Shown in pieces: positions 17,214-25,919 of a stretch of DNA of 64,000 bases (its first letter is position 1; the number at the start of each line of letters is the position of its first letter). This DNA is from Lichenibacterium ramalinae (GTDB lineage: Bacteria > Pseudomonadota > Alphaproteobacteria > Rhizobiales > Beijerinckiaceae). The stretch is from NCBI RefSeq assembly GCF_004137085.1, contig NZ_QYBC01000015.1, positions 108,667 through 172,666 of the forward strand, read 5' to 3'. The notes beneath the pieces are model-generated. The model was not told where the DNA came from and did no database searches. It was given only the letters and a program-made list of their open reading frames with translations. The position numbers were made by a program, and so were the translations under genes.

Positions 17214-18101
17214 ATGTTGCAGATGGCGGGCGTGAGGCGGCAGTTCGTGAAGGCCGCGATGGCGGCCCGGTTTCTCGAGCGCGACGAAGAGCGCGCGCTG
17301 GCCGAGAGCTGGCGCCACCGCGGCGACGAACACGCCCTGCACGAACTCGCCGCCGCCCACATGCGCCTCGTCATCGCGCTGGCGGCCCGCTTCCGCCACT
17401 ATGGCCTGCCCATCGCGGATCTCATCCAGGAGGGCCACGTCGGGCTGCTCGAAGCCGCCGCGCGCTTCGAGCCCGAGCGCGAGGTGCGCTTCTCCACCTA
17501 TGCGACCTGGTGGATCCGCGCCTCCATCCAGGACTATATCCTGCGCAACTGGTCCATCGTGCGGGGTGGCACCTCGTCGGCCCAGAAGGCGCTGTTCTTC
17601 AACCTCCGCCGGCTGCGCGCCAAGCTGTCCCGCGAGGGCGGCCCCGAGTCCAACGCCTCCATGTTCCAGACCATCGCGCTGGCGATCGGCGTCTCCCCCG
17701 CCGATGTCGAGCTGATGGACACGCGGCTGTCCGGCCCCGACGTGTCGCTCAACGCCCCCGTCACCGACGGCGATTCCACGGGTCAGACCGAGCGTGTCGA
17801 GTTCCTGGTCGACGACAAGCCCCTGCCGGACGAGACGGTTGGCGAGCAGATCGACGGGGACCGCCGCATCGTCTGGCTGCGCGAGGCGCTGGGCGTCCTC
17901 ACCGAGCGCGAACTCAAGATCGTGCGCGAGCGCCGTTTGGCAGAGGACGCCGCCACGCTGGAAGCCCTGGGCTCGCGGCTCGGCATCTCCAAGGAGCGCG
18001 TCCGGCAGATCGAGAACCGCGCCATGGAGAAGCTCCGCCGCGCGTTGTCGGACCGCACCGAGGCGGATGCCGCCCGCGCCCTGGTGGCGCTGGCGGTCTG
18101 A
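17214..18101 (+). CDS. rpoH: RNA polymerase sigma-32-type factor (RpoH family)
   Basis: A 295-residue sigma factor that directs polymerase to heat-shock or stress promoters. Region 2 is clear (LPIADLIQEGHVGLLEAAAR, then FSTYATWWIRASIQDYILRN), and the RpoH box QKALFFNLRRLR identifies the sigma-32 class. Region 4.2 has LGSRLGISKERVRQIENRA. Alphaproteobacteria often have two or more rpoH genes; the sequence resembles the RpoH2 type, but that is uncertain. The upstream gap has GAAAC and CGTA words at near-ECF promoter spacing, too weak to call. Confidence 0.9.
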   Translation: MLQMAGVRRQFVKAAMAARFLERDEERALAESWRHRGDEHALHELAAAHMRLVIALAARFRHYGLPIADLIQEGHVGLLEAAARFEPEREVRFSTYATWWIRASIQDYILRNWSIVRGGTSSAQKALFFNLRRLRAKLSREGGPESNASMFQTIALAIGVSPADVELMDTRLSGPDVSLNAPVTDGDSTGQTERVEFLVDDKPLPDETVGEQIDGDRRIVWLREALGVLTERELKIVRERRLAEDAATLEALGSRLGISKERVRQIENRAMEKLRRALSDRTEADAARALVALAV

Positions 18102-18198
18102 CGGACGGCGCGGAACCTCCACTCCCCGTCCGGCGCCCCCCGGTCGGTCGCGCTGCAGCGCGGACGGCAGCCGGTCGCCGGCCCCCGTCTCCGCTTCG

Positions 18199-21100
18199 TC
18201 AGTGCGCCTCGTCCCAGTTGTGGGCCGACCCGGCCTCGACGGCGAGCGGCACGGACAGCGCCACCACCGGATGGGGCGCCTCGACCATCACCCGCTTGAT
18301 GACCGGGACGGCCCGCTCGATCTCGTCGTCGGCCACCTCGAACACGAGTTCGTCGTGCACCTGCAGCAGCATGCGGGCGCCGATCTTTTCCGCTTCCAGC
18401 GCCGCGTCCATGCGGGTCATGGCGCGCCGGATGATGTCGGCCGCCGTGCCCTGGATCGGCATGTTGATGGCGGCGCGCTCGTTGAAGGCCCGCTCGGACG
18501 GGTTCGAGGCGTTGATGCGCGGGTAGTGGCACTTGCGCCCGAACAGCGTCGACACGTAGCCCTGGGCGCGCGCCAGCTTCTTCGTCGCCTCCATGTAGTC
18601 GCGGATGCCGGGGAAGCGCTCGAAATAGGTCTTGATGTAGTCGCCCGCTTCCTGGCGCGCGATGCCGAGCTGGTTGGCCAGGCCGAAGGCCGAGATGCCG
18701 TAGATGATGCCGAAGTTGATGGCCTTGGCGCGGCGCCGCACCTCGCCGGTCATCTCCGACAGCGGCACGCCGAACATCTCGGAAGCCGTGGTGGCATGGA
18801 TGTCGCGCCCTTCCGCGAAGGCCTGCTTGAGCTGCGGGATATCGGCGATATGGGCCAGGAGGCGCAGCTCGATCTGTGAATAGTCGGCCGAAACCAGCTT
18901 GTGGCCCGGCTCCGACACGAAGGCGGTGCGGATCTTGCGGCCGGCCTCGGTCCGCACCGGGATGTTCTGGATGTTGGGGTCGGAGGAGGACAGCCGGCCC
19001 GTGGTGGTGGCGGCCAGCGCGAAGGAGGTGTGGACGCGGCCGTGCGCGTCCGCGAAGGTCGGCAGCGCGTCCGTGTAGGTGGCCTTGAGCTTCGACACCT
19101 GGCGCCATTCCAGCATCAGCCTGGCGAAGCCGTTGCCGGTCTCGGCCAGCTCGTCGAGCACCTGGGCCGAGGTCGACCAGGCGCCCGTCGCGGTCTTCTT
19201 GGCGCCGGGCAGGCCCATCCTGCCGAAGAGGATGTCGCCGAGCTGCTTGGGCGAGCCGAGGTTGAAGGGCTCGCCGGCGGCCTCGTGGATCTCGGACTCG
19301 AGCCGCGCCATGGTCTGGGCGAAGTCGCCCGACAGGCGGGACAGGATCTGCGAGTCGATCGCGATGCCGCGCCGCTCCATGCGGGCCAGCACCGGCACCA
19401 ACGGCCGCTCCAGCGTCTCGTAGACGGCCGTCATGCGTTCGGCCGGCAGCCGCGGCTTCAGCACGCGCCACAGCCGCAGCGTCACGTCCGCATCCTCGGC
19501 CGCATAGGCCGTGGCCCTGTCGAGCGGCACGCGGGCGAAGCCGAGGAAGCTCTTGCCCGAGCCCGCCACGTCCTTGAAGGCGATCGTGTCGTGGCCGAGG
19601 TGGCGCTTGGCGAGCTGGTCCATGCCGTGCGTGTCGGTCGTGGCGGCGGCGTCGAGCACGTAGGACATCAGCATGGTGTCGTCGAAGGGCGCGACCGTGA
19701 TGCCGTGGGCGGCGAAGACCAGCCAGTCGTACTTCATGTTCTGCGCCACCTTCAGCACGTCCGGCGCTTCGAGCAGCGGCCGCAGCCGGTCGAGCACGTC
19801 GCGCACGGCGAGCTGCCCGGGCGGGGGCGCTTCGGGCAGCGGCACGGCCTCGGGCGCGCCGAAGAGCCCGCCCTCGGGCGGCGCGGCCTTGTCCTTCTTG
19901 CCCTTCTTGGGCTCCTTCGGCTCGGCCGGGGGCGGGGGCGCGAGATGGCCGACCGGGATGTAGACGGCGTCGCCGGGCGCCACCGCGATGGCCACGCCGA
20001 CGAGTTCCGCCGTGCGGGCGTCGAGCGAGGTCGTCTCGGTGTCGACCGCCACGACGCCGGCCTCGCGCGCCGCCGCGATGACGGCGTCGAGCGCCTCCAG
20101 CGTCGTCACGGTGCGGTAGCGCGCGTGCTCCACCGGCAGGGCCCGCATCTCGGCGGCGCGGACGGCGGCCAGCGCCGCCGGGCCGTCGAGCTTCGGCAGG
20201 GCGGCCGCGATGGCGGCGGCGTCGCGGTTCTCGGCCGGGGCCTCGCCGGTCGCCACGATGCCGGCGCCCTCCTCGATCGGCGCCGCGGGCGCGCCGTTGC
20301 GGGTGCGCCAGCCGCCGGGGCCCACGAGCCGCTCGTCGGGCTCGACCTCGCCGGGCTCGACGCCGTAGAACTCGCCGATGCGGCGCATCAGCGTGGTGAA
20401 CTCCAGCGCCTTGCAGAAGGCGACGAGCTTCTCGCCCTCGGTGCGGGGCGTTCGCAGCGCGTCGAGCGGCACCGCCACCTCCACGGTGTCGCAGAGCTTG
20501 ACCATCTCGCGCGAGATCCGGATGCGCTCGACGTTCTCCGGCAGGGTCAGGGCTTCGCGGCGCTTCGGCTGCTTGATCTCGTGGGCCCGGGCCAGCAGCG
20601 TGTCGAGGTCGCCGAAGGTGGCGATGAGCTGGGCCGCCGTCTTGATGCCGATGCCGGGCGCGCCCGGCACGTTGTCGGTGGAATCCCCCGCCAGCGCCTG
20701 CACGTCGACGACGCGCTCGGGCCCGACGCCGAAATACGCCACGACCTCGTCGGGCCCGATGCGCCGCTCCTCGCGGGCGCCGGCGGCGCCGGGCGCGCCC
20801 GAGGCGGCGTCGTACATGGAGATGCCGTCCCCCACCACCTGCATCAGGTCCTTGTCGGGCGACACGATGGTGACGTCGGCACCGGCCCTCCGGGCCTGGC
20901 GGGCGTAGGTGGCGATGAGGTCGTCGGCCTCGTAGGTGTCCTGCTCGACCGGCACGAGGCCGAAGGCCCGCACGGCCTCGCGCATCAGGTGGAACTGCGG
21001 CACGAGGTCGGCCGGCGGGTCGCTGCGGTTGGCCTTGTAGGCGGGGAAGAGCTCCTTGCGGAAGGAGTTCTCGCTCTTGTCGAAGATCACGGCGAGGTGG

Positions 21101-21306
21101 GTCGGCACGATGCCCATGGCGCCTTCGCGCACGAACTGCAGGAGCTTCGTGGCGAACAGGCGCACGCCGCCGGTCGGCAGCCCGTCCGACCGCTTGTTGT
21201 ACTTGTCGTTCTGGTTGATCGACTGGTAGTAGGCGCGGAAGATGAAGGCCGAGGCGTCCACGAGGAAGACGTGGTCGCCGGCGGCGACGGGTCGGTTCTG
21301 GGTCAT
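18199..21306 (-). CDS. polA: DNA polymerase I
   Basis: A 1035-residue repair and Okazaki-fragment polymerase with all three domains. The 5'-3' exonuclease (about 10-290) has LVDASAFIFRAYY and the acidic helix-hairpin residues. The 3'-5' proofreading domain keeps its DTET metal site (about 340-560). The polymerase domain has motif A DYSQIELRLLAHI, motif B RRRAKAINFGIIYG and motif C QVHDELVFEV. It is longer than E. coli PolA because of Pro/Lys/Gly-rich linkers. The ATG at 21306 gives the normal N-terminus; a longer in-frame extension is rejected. Confidence 0.96.
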   Translation of the reverse strand: MTQNRPVAAGDHVFLVDASAFIFRAYYQSINQNDKYNKRSDGLPTGGVRLFATKLLQFVREGAMGIVPTHLAVIFDKSENSFRKELFPAYKANRSDPPADLVPQFHLMREAVRAFGLVPVEQDTYEADDLIATYARQARRAGADVTIVSPDKDLMQVVGDGISMYDAASGAPGAAGAREERRIGPDEVVAYFGVGPERVVDVQALAGDSTDNVPGAPGIGIKTAAQLIATFGDLDTLLARAHEIKQPKRREALTLPENVERIRISREMVKLCDTVEVAVPLDALRTPRTEGEKLVAFCKALEFTTLMRRIGEFYGVEPGEVEPDERLVGPGGWRTRNGAPAAPIEEGAGIVATGEAPAENRDAAAIAAALPKLDGPAALAAVRAAEMRALPVEHARYRTVTTLEALDAVIAAAREAGVVAVDTETTSLDARTAELVGVAIAVAPGDAVYIPVGHLAPPPPAEPKEPKKGKKDKAAPPEGGLFGAPEAVPLPEAPPPGQLAVRDVLDRLRPLLEAPDVLKVAQNMKYDWLVFAAHGITVAPFDDTMLMSYVLDAAATTDTHGMDQLAKRHLGHDTIAFKDVAGSGKSFLGFARVPLDRATAYAAEDADVTLRLWRVLKPRLPAERMTAVYETLERPLVPVLARMERRGIAIDSQILSRLSGDFAQTMARLESEIHEAAGEPFNLGSPKQLGDILFGRMGLPGAKKTATGAWSTSAQVLDELAETGNGFARLMLEWRQVSKLKATYTDALPTFADAHGRVHTSFALAATTTGRLSSSDPNIQNIPVRTEAGRKIRTAFVSEPGHKLVSADYSQIELRLLAHIADIPQLKQAFAEGRDIHATTASEMFGVPLSEMTGEVRRRAKAINFGIIYGISAFGLANQLGIARQEAGDYIKTYFERFPGIRDYMEATKKLARAQGYVSTLFGRKCHYPRINASNPSERAFNERAAINMPIQGTAADIIRRAMTRMDAALEAEKIGARMLLQVHDELVFEVADDEIERAVPVIKRVMVEAPHPVVALSVPLAVEAGSAHNWDEAH

Positions 21307-21432
21307 GCTCGGTTCCCGCGGTGTCGCGCGCTTCTTTTCACGGAATGCCGCCCGAGGCGAGCCATCTCGCGCGGGGAGGCGAACCATCGCATGCGGACGT
21401 GCTAGGATGCGCCGTCCCCAGGAGGTCCTTTC

Positions 21433-21684
21433 ATGAGCGACGAAGCCACCATGACGGTCGCCAAGCTGATCGACCACCTTCGCCGCTTCCCGCAGGATGC
21501 CGAAGTCGTCGACCTCGACGTCTCGGTGGTGATCGATGCCGGCGCCAACCTCGTCCAAAGCCTGTCCCTGTGGGAGAAGGACGACGAGGAGGAGGACGAC
21601 CCCGAAGACCCCGAGCGCGACGACATCCCCTCCACCCGCGACCGCAAGGTCGTCGACCTGTCGCCCCGCCGCATGAAGCCCTGA
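21433..21684 (+). CDS. Small highly acidic protein
   Basis: An 83-residue protein preceded by a strong ribosome site (CAGGAGG, then seven bases, ATG). An N-terminal helix-strand unit (TVAKLIDHLRRFPQDAEVVD) is followed by an acidic tract, EKDDEEEDDPEDPERDD. It is divergent from polA with a 126-base gap. The first half resembles short domains found in phage and bacterial hypothetical proteins (a LIDHL-FPQDAEV pattern). The function is unknown. Confidence 0.7.
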   Translation: MSDEATMTVAKLIDHLRRFPQDAEVVDLDVSVVIDAGANLVQSLSLWEKDDEEEDDPEDPERDDIPSTRDRKVVDLSPRRMKP

Positions 21685-21722
21685 TCCGGTCGGACTGGCC
21701 GACCACAGCAGCCGCGACGTGG

Positions 21723-21753
21723 AAAGGGCGGGGCGCATGGCGCCCCGCCCTTT
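21723..21753. terminator. Strong bidirectional hairpin
   Basis: A perfect 14-base-pair stem (AAAGGGCGGGGCGC with GCGCCCCGCCCTTT) around a three-base loop, 38 bases after the acidic protein gene and before the convergent DUF1328 gene. The flanking A and T triplets are part of the stem. It can terminate transcription from both sides. Confidence 0.75.
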
Positions 21754-21886
21754 ACGATGTCGGTCGGAACGCGCCGTCGCCGGGCGCAGGACTCAATCTC
21801 CGCCTATCGCCGGCTCGACATCACCCCGGCCCGAAGGCCCGGCGTCTCGGAAGCGCCGAGGCGAATCCGAGACGGCCGATCCTGCT

Positions 21887-22060
21887 TCAGGTCACGGCCT
21901 TGCCGGCCATCACGCCCAGGATGAGGAAGATCACGAAGATGACGACGAAGATGTAGAACAGGATCTTGGCGATGTCGGCTGCGCCAGCCGAGATGCCGCC
22001 AAAGCCGAACACGCCGGCCACGATCGAAATGATGAAGAAAATCAGGGCCCATTTGAGCAT
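21887..22060 (-). CDS. DUF1328 small membrane protein (YtjA family)
   Basis: A 57-residue, two-helix membrane peptide. [20 protein letters not shown] begins the first helix; [19 protein letters not shown] leads into the second, and the whole matches DUF1328 length and pattern. These peptides are common beside stress genes in Proteobacteria, but their role is not established. It faces the hairpin at 21.74 kb. Confidence 0.85.
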   Translation of the reverse strand: MLKWALIFFIISIVAGVFGFGGISAGAADIAKILFYIFVVIFVIFLILGVMAGKAVT

Positions 22061-22238
22061 TGGACGAACTCCTGTCGCGGTGATGCCTCAATGCGCTGGT
22101 GCCGCTGGGGTTCCCGCCGCCTGCGCCGCAATGCCGCAAAGCGCCGGGCCGGGGCCGCCGAGGCCGGTGTTTCGGGCCGCCGCACTGGGCTAGGGTGGCG
22201 TTCGGCCGGGTGGCCGGTCGGGACGGAGGCGGAGCGCG

Positions 22239-23111
22239 ATGACGACGGCACGATCGAAGCGGCGGGCATCGCGCTTGGCGGTGGGCTTGGCGGTGGGGCT
22301 GGCGGGCTGCCTCGCGGCTCCGGCGGGCTTCGCGCAGGCCCCGCTCCCGGTTCCGGCGCCGGCGGCCCCCGCTCCGGCGTCCGGTCCCGCCGCCGACCTC
22401 CCGGGGTCGAGCCTGCTCGACACCGTCATGGCGCGTCACCGGCTGCGCATCGGCCTCACGGGCGACTACAAGCCCTTCAGCGACCAGGACCCCGCGACGG
22501 GCGCCTTCTCGGGCCTCGACGTCGACCTCGCGACGGGGCTCGCCAAGGCGCTCGGGGTCGAGCCGGTCTTCGTCAAGACGAGCTGGTCGACGCTGCTGGC
22601 GGACCTGCAGGCCGGACGGTTCGACATCCTGGTCGGGGGCGTGTCGATCACGCTGGACCGGCAGAAGGTCGGCTATTTCTCCATCCCGTCGGACGTCGAC
22701 GGCAAGGCCGCGATCGCGCGCTGCGCCGACAAGGACCGGTTCGCCTCGCTCGACGCGATCGACCGGCCGGGCGTGCGCGTCGTCGTCAACCCGGGGGGCA
22801 CCAACGAGCGCTTCGACCGGGCCCGCCTCCATGCGGCGGAGATCCGCGTCTTCCCGGACAACCGCACGATCTTCCGCGAGGTGGCGGAGGGCCGCGCCGA
22901 CGTCATGATCACCGACGGCGTCGAGACGCGGCTGCAGCAGAAGCTCAACCCCGGCCTCTGCGCCATCCACCCCGACCAGCCCTTCGACCGGGCCGAGAAG
23001 GCCTGGCTGATGCCGCGCGACACGGCCTTCAAGCTCTTCGTCGACCAGTACCTCCACCTGAAACAGCTCGACGGGAGCTACGCGGCGGCGCTGAAGACCT
23101 GGGTGGAGTGA
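22239..23111 (+). CDS. Periplasmic cyclohexadienyl dehydratase-like protein (PheC type)
   Basis: A 290-residue exported protein with the periplasmic binding protein fold. A signal peptide (to about residue 33) and a Pro/Ala linker precede the domain. GDYKPF near the start, DILVGGVSITLDRQKVG, NPGGTNERFDRARL and MITDGVE are the same blocks that distinguish the PheC group (conversion of prephenate/arogenate to phenylpyruvate/phenylalanine) from ordinary amino acid binding proteins. No ABC transporter partner genes are adjacent, which also favours an enzyme. Confidence 0.7.
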   Translation: MTTARSKRRASRLAVGLAVGLAGCLAAPAGFAQAPLPVPAPAAPAPASGPAADLPGSSLLDTVMARHRLRIGLTGDYKPFSDQDPATGAFSGLDVDLATGLAKALGVEPVFVKTSWSTLLADLQAGRFDILVGGVSITLDRQKVGYFSIPSDVDGKAAIARCADKDRFASLDAIDRPGVRVVVNPGGTNERFDRARLHAAEIRVFPDNRTIFREVAEGRADVMITDGVETRLQQKLNPGLCAIHPDQPFDRAEKAWLMPRDTAFKLFVDQYLHLKQLDGSYAAALKTWVE

Positions 23112-23185
23112 GGCGGGTTCCCGGCGTGGGGGCAGCCTCCCCTGCGCCGGGAGGCGCGGTCGGCCGGGCCCGACGCGAGCGGAAC

Positions 23186-23430
23186 CCGGCTCAATCCCCG
23201 CCCGGCCCGGCCGCCCGGCCGGCCAGACCCTCGATCATCCGCTCGAGGTCCTTGCGCTCCTTCGCGGCCGCTGCTTCCCGCGACAGCGCTTCCAGGCTCT
23301 TCGCCACGAGCTTCTGGCGCGCCGTCACGGCGCGCATGGCCTCGGCTTCGCTCGCCACGGTCCGGGCCGCGGCCTGGCCTTGGGCAGCCTCTACCTCGGC
23401 CGCGGCCGGTTCGGCTTCGGCGAGGCGCCA
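23186..23430 (-). pseudogene. Partial copy of the FliJ-like gene (left flank of the inserted segment)
   Basis: A broken duplicate of the 3' part of the flagellar gene at 26717-27115. Bases 23186-23385 match 26712-26911 with six differences in 200 and no gaps. After an exact 90-base (30-codon) in-frame deletion, 23386-23430 matches 27002-27046 at about 80 percent. The reading frame ends at the same stop (23191) as the intact gene. No ribosome site or proper start remains. It marks the left edge of a foreign segment whose right edge abuts the intact copy. Confidence 0.8.
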
Positions 23431-23512
23431 GGCGCTGGACCGAGTCCGCTGGCACGACAAGACATTCGTCGACTCGCCTCCGGATTACCGGTTTTGGCGC
23501 TGGGCTGACTGA
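23431..23512 (+). pseudogene. 3' remnant of an unidentified gene
   Basis: From the point where similarity to the FliJ-like gene stops, a plus-strand frame reads about 26 protein-like residues and ends at a TGA (23510-23512). It closes with aromatic-rich FVDSPPDYRFWRWAD, which looks like the authentic C-terminus of a protein. Nothing upstream belongs to it, so it is a truncated end carried in with the segment. The family is not recognised. Confidence 0.45.
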
Positions 23513-23537
23513 CTGGATCACAAGACGACCCGTCACC

Positions 23538-24044
23538 GACCTCGTCAACGATGCAGGTATCGAAATCACAGGCCAGATGAGTGACTTCCCACTTGACGAT
23601 TACGACCGTTTGTTCGGCGTCAATGTCAGGTCCGTCTTTCTGTGTAGTCGCCGTGCGATCCTCGGAATGATTCCGCGACACTCCGGAACTATTATCAACC
23701 TGGCGTCGGTAGCTTCCTACCGGACTTGGCCTGGCGACGGTGTCTACAGCACCACCAAGGCAGCCGTGCTAGCCCTGACCAAGGCATTCGCGGTTGACCT
23801 CGCACCTCATGGCATCCGGATCAACGCCGTGGCGCCAGCCATTGTCGACACGCCGATGACTCATCGCGCCATCGCAGTCGAACGCAACGGTGACCAGGGT
23901 CGGGCACGGCGCGAGGGCCTCCATCCATTAGGGCGGCTAGCCAGAGCCGAAGAGGTCGCCGACGCGATCTTTTTTCTAGCGTCGCCAAGCGCGTCGTTTA
24001 CAACAGGAAGTTGCCTCAAGGTCGACGGTGGCCTCCTGGCCTGA
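23538..24044 (+). pseudogene. Short-chain dehydrogenase/reductase, N-terminally truncated
   Basis: About 169 codons of an SDR. Present are the LVNDAGI strand (usually NNAG), the catalytic Ser in LASVASYR, Tyr and Lys in YSTTKAAV (YxxxK), and the C-terminal FTTGSCLKVDGGL. Missing is the whole first third, including the TGxxxGIG nucleotide-binding loop. The sequence before 23538 is unrelated. An internal ATG at 23577 could start a 155-residue product, but it would lack cofactor binding. It heads the series of co-directional genes in the inserted segment. Confidence 0.8.
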
Positions 24045-24093
24045 ACGTCTTCTGAGAGGACCGCTTCCATTCTCGTGACAGGATCGTCCATTC

Positions 24094-25032
24094 ATGTCAG
24101 AGCCAGTGTCGAATCAATCTTTGGTGACCGTCAAGTTAATATTGGTCCAATTGTTCTGGGCCGGGACTTTTGTGGCTAGTGAAATCGCTCTGCAGACGGA
24201 GCCGCCAGCCTTCACGGCAGTCGTGCGGTTTGTCGTGACGACATCATGTTATTGTGGGTTGCTCGGCCTCATGAATTGCCGTGGGAGCGCGGCCACGCTC
24301 CCACGGCTGCGGAGGGTGACCCGACGAGGCTGGTTCGTTCTGGCTGGAATGGGTTTTTCTGGCGTTTTCATGTATACGCTCCTTCTACATGCCGGGCTCG
24401 AACGGACCACGGCCGCCTATGCGGCTCTGCTGATCCCCACCACCCAACCTATCTTCACTGCGGCGCTGAGCCGGATCGTGTTCCGGGATCCGATCTCGGC
24501 CGGCACTCTAGCCGGCCTGATCCTTGGACTCGCCGGAGCGTCTCTGGTCATCAGCCAGGGGGCGGGCTCGATGTCGCTCCTGTCCGCCAACGTCACCATC
24601 ATCGCTTCGGCCTTCGCTTTCTCGTGCTACGCCGTCTGTTCAAAACTGGCCCCTGTCGAACTCACATCGATCGAAACTACGACGGTGTCGTTCCTCTTCG
24701 GAACACTATTTCTGTTACCCATGCCGTTCATCTTTCGAGAAGCGATCGACATCACCGCCGCGACACCCCGTTTCTGGCTATCGATCCTGTATCTCGTGAT
24801 TTTTGCGACCCTCCTTCCATATTTGTGGTGGAACGAAGCGGTTCGCGCGATCGGGTCTGCCAAGACCGGTGTCTTTACCTTTCTCATGCCTCCGCTTGCC
24901 GTCGTACTGGCAGCGGCGGTGCTCGGCCATGCCGCAACGACGCAACAGATCGTGGGTGGCGTGCTGGCTCTTGCCGGCGTGGCATTTGCGACCACCGAAC
25001 TTCCATTTCGCCGACGAGTGACGTCCCAATGA
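24094..25032 (+). CDS. EamA/DMT-family transporter in the inserted segment
   Basis: A 312-residue inner-membrane protein with ten predicted helices in two EamA repeats (about 15-145 and 160-305), the usual arrangement of metabolite exporters. Each half shows the Pro/Trp-bearing pattern (LFWAGTFVASEIAL; PYLWWNEAVRAIGSAKTGVF). Codon use and base composition are clearly less GC-rich than in the flanking genes, with TTA, AAT and ATT codons that the neighbours avoid, so it was probably acquired. Its stop overlaps the next start (ATGA). Confidence 0.9.
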   Translation: MSEPVSNQSLVTVKLILVQLFWAGTFVASEIALQTEPPAFTAVVRFVVTTSCYCGLLGLMNCRGSAATLPRLRRVTRRGWFVLAGMGFSGVFMYTLLLHAGLERTTAAYAALLIPTTQPIFTAALSRIVFRDPISAGTLAGLILGLAGASLVISQGAGSMSLLSANVTIIASAFAFSCYAVCSKLAPVELTSIETTTVSFLFGTLFLLPMPFIFREAIDITAATPRFWLSILYLVIFATLLPYLWWNEAVRAIGSAKTGVFTFLMPPLAVVLAAAVLGHAATTQQIVGGVLALAGVAFATTELPFRRRVTSQ

Positions 25033-25919
25033 TCCCCATGGACGCGAGACAGGGCACCATTTGGATGGACGGACGATACGTGCCGTGGGCCGATGCCCGT
25101 CTGCATGTCTTGAGCCACGGTCTGCATTACGGCACCGTGGCTTTCGAAGGTGTCCGAGTCTACGACGGAGTGGCCTTCAAGTTGCGCGAACACATCGAGC
25201 GCCTGTTCGCGTCGTGCCGGACCGTCGGGATCGAACTTCCTGGCTCTGCTACGACCTTGGCTGCCGAGGCGGCGGCCTACGTTGCCAAAACCGGGCTGCG
25301 AGATGCCTATCTCCGCCCCATCGCTTGGCGCGGGGCGGAAGAACTCGGTATCGTCGGCCAAATGGCATCATCTCACCTCGCCATGGCTTGCTGGCAGTGG
25401 GAAGGGCCGCATGCCGGGAAGCAGGGGCGAGGCATCCGGGTGGGGATTGGCCGATGGCGGCGTCCCGAGCCCGACATGTGGCCCATGCAGGCCAAGTTAT
25501 CGGGGCTCTACGGCATCGGCTCCATCAATGCGCGACTGGCCAAAGCCGACGGGTTTGACGACGCGCTCGTGCTGACACCGGACGGCGATCACGTGGCCGA
25601 ACTGACGGGTGCGAATCTCTTCTTTGTCGACCGGGGCCGGCTTGTCACGCCTCCCACCGAACACGCCTTGAACGGATTGACGCGCCAGACCGTGATCGCG
25701 TTGGCTGAGCGGGTTGGCCTCGTCGTGGAGGTCCGACCCATCGCGCGCCACGAGATCGAAGGCTTTTCGGGCGCTTTCGCCACCGGCACCGCGTACGAGA
25801 TATTGAACATATGCCAGATCGGAGACGTTCGCTTCAACATCGGCAGCGACGACGATGCGACAGATATCATTGCGACTGTCGCGCGCGTTTACGCGGCCGC
25901 GACCCACGCCATCTCATGA
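25029..25919 (+). CDS. Class IV (branched-chain-type) aminotransferase
   Basis: A 296-residue PLP enzyme of the IlvE/D-amino acid aminotransferase fold. Landmarks are LSHGLHYGTVAFEGVRVYDG, the probable catalytic Lys in QAKLSGLYG, the GFDDALVLTPDG strand, ELTGANLF and the PLP-phosphate loop around LTRQTVIALA. It overlaps the EamA stop by four bases (ATGA) and the following SDR start likewise, so all three are translationally coupled. A housekeeping IlvE role is unlikely in this setting; it probably transaminates an amino acid or keto acid in a specialised pathway. The substrate is unknown. Confidence 0.88.
   Translation: MIPMDARQGTIWMDGRYVPWADARLHVLSHGLHYGTVAFEGVRVYDGVAFKLREHIERLFASCRTVGIELPGSATTLAAEAAAYVAKTGLRDAYLRPIAWRGAEELGIVGQMASSHLAMACWQWEGPHAGKQGRGIRVGIGRWRRPEPDMWPMQAKLSGLYGIGSINARLAKADGFDDALVLTPDGDHVAELTGANLFFVDRGRLVTPPTEHALNGLTRQTVIALAERVGLVVEVRPIARHEIEGFSGAFATGTAYEILNICQIGDVRFNIGSDDDATDIIATVARVYAAATHAIS

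Noticed and set aside
18901..21405. Long plus-strand open frame opposite polA
   Set aside because: Antisense shadow of a well-conserved polymerase; no ribosome site and repetitive Arg/Gly/His composition.
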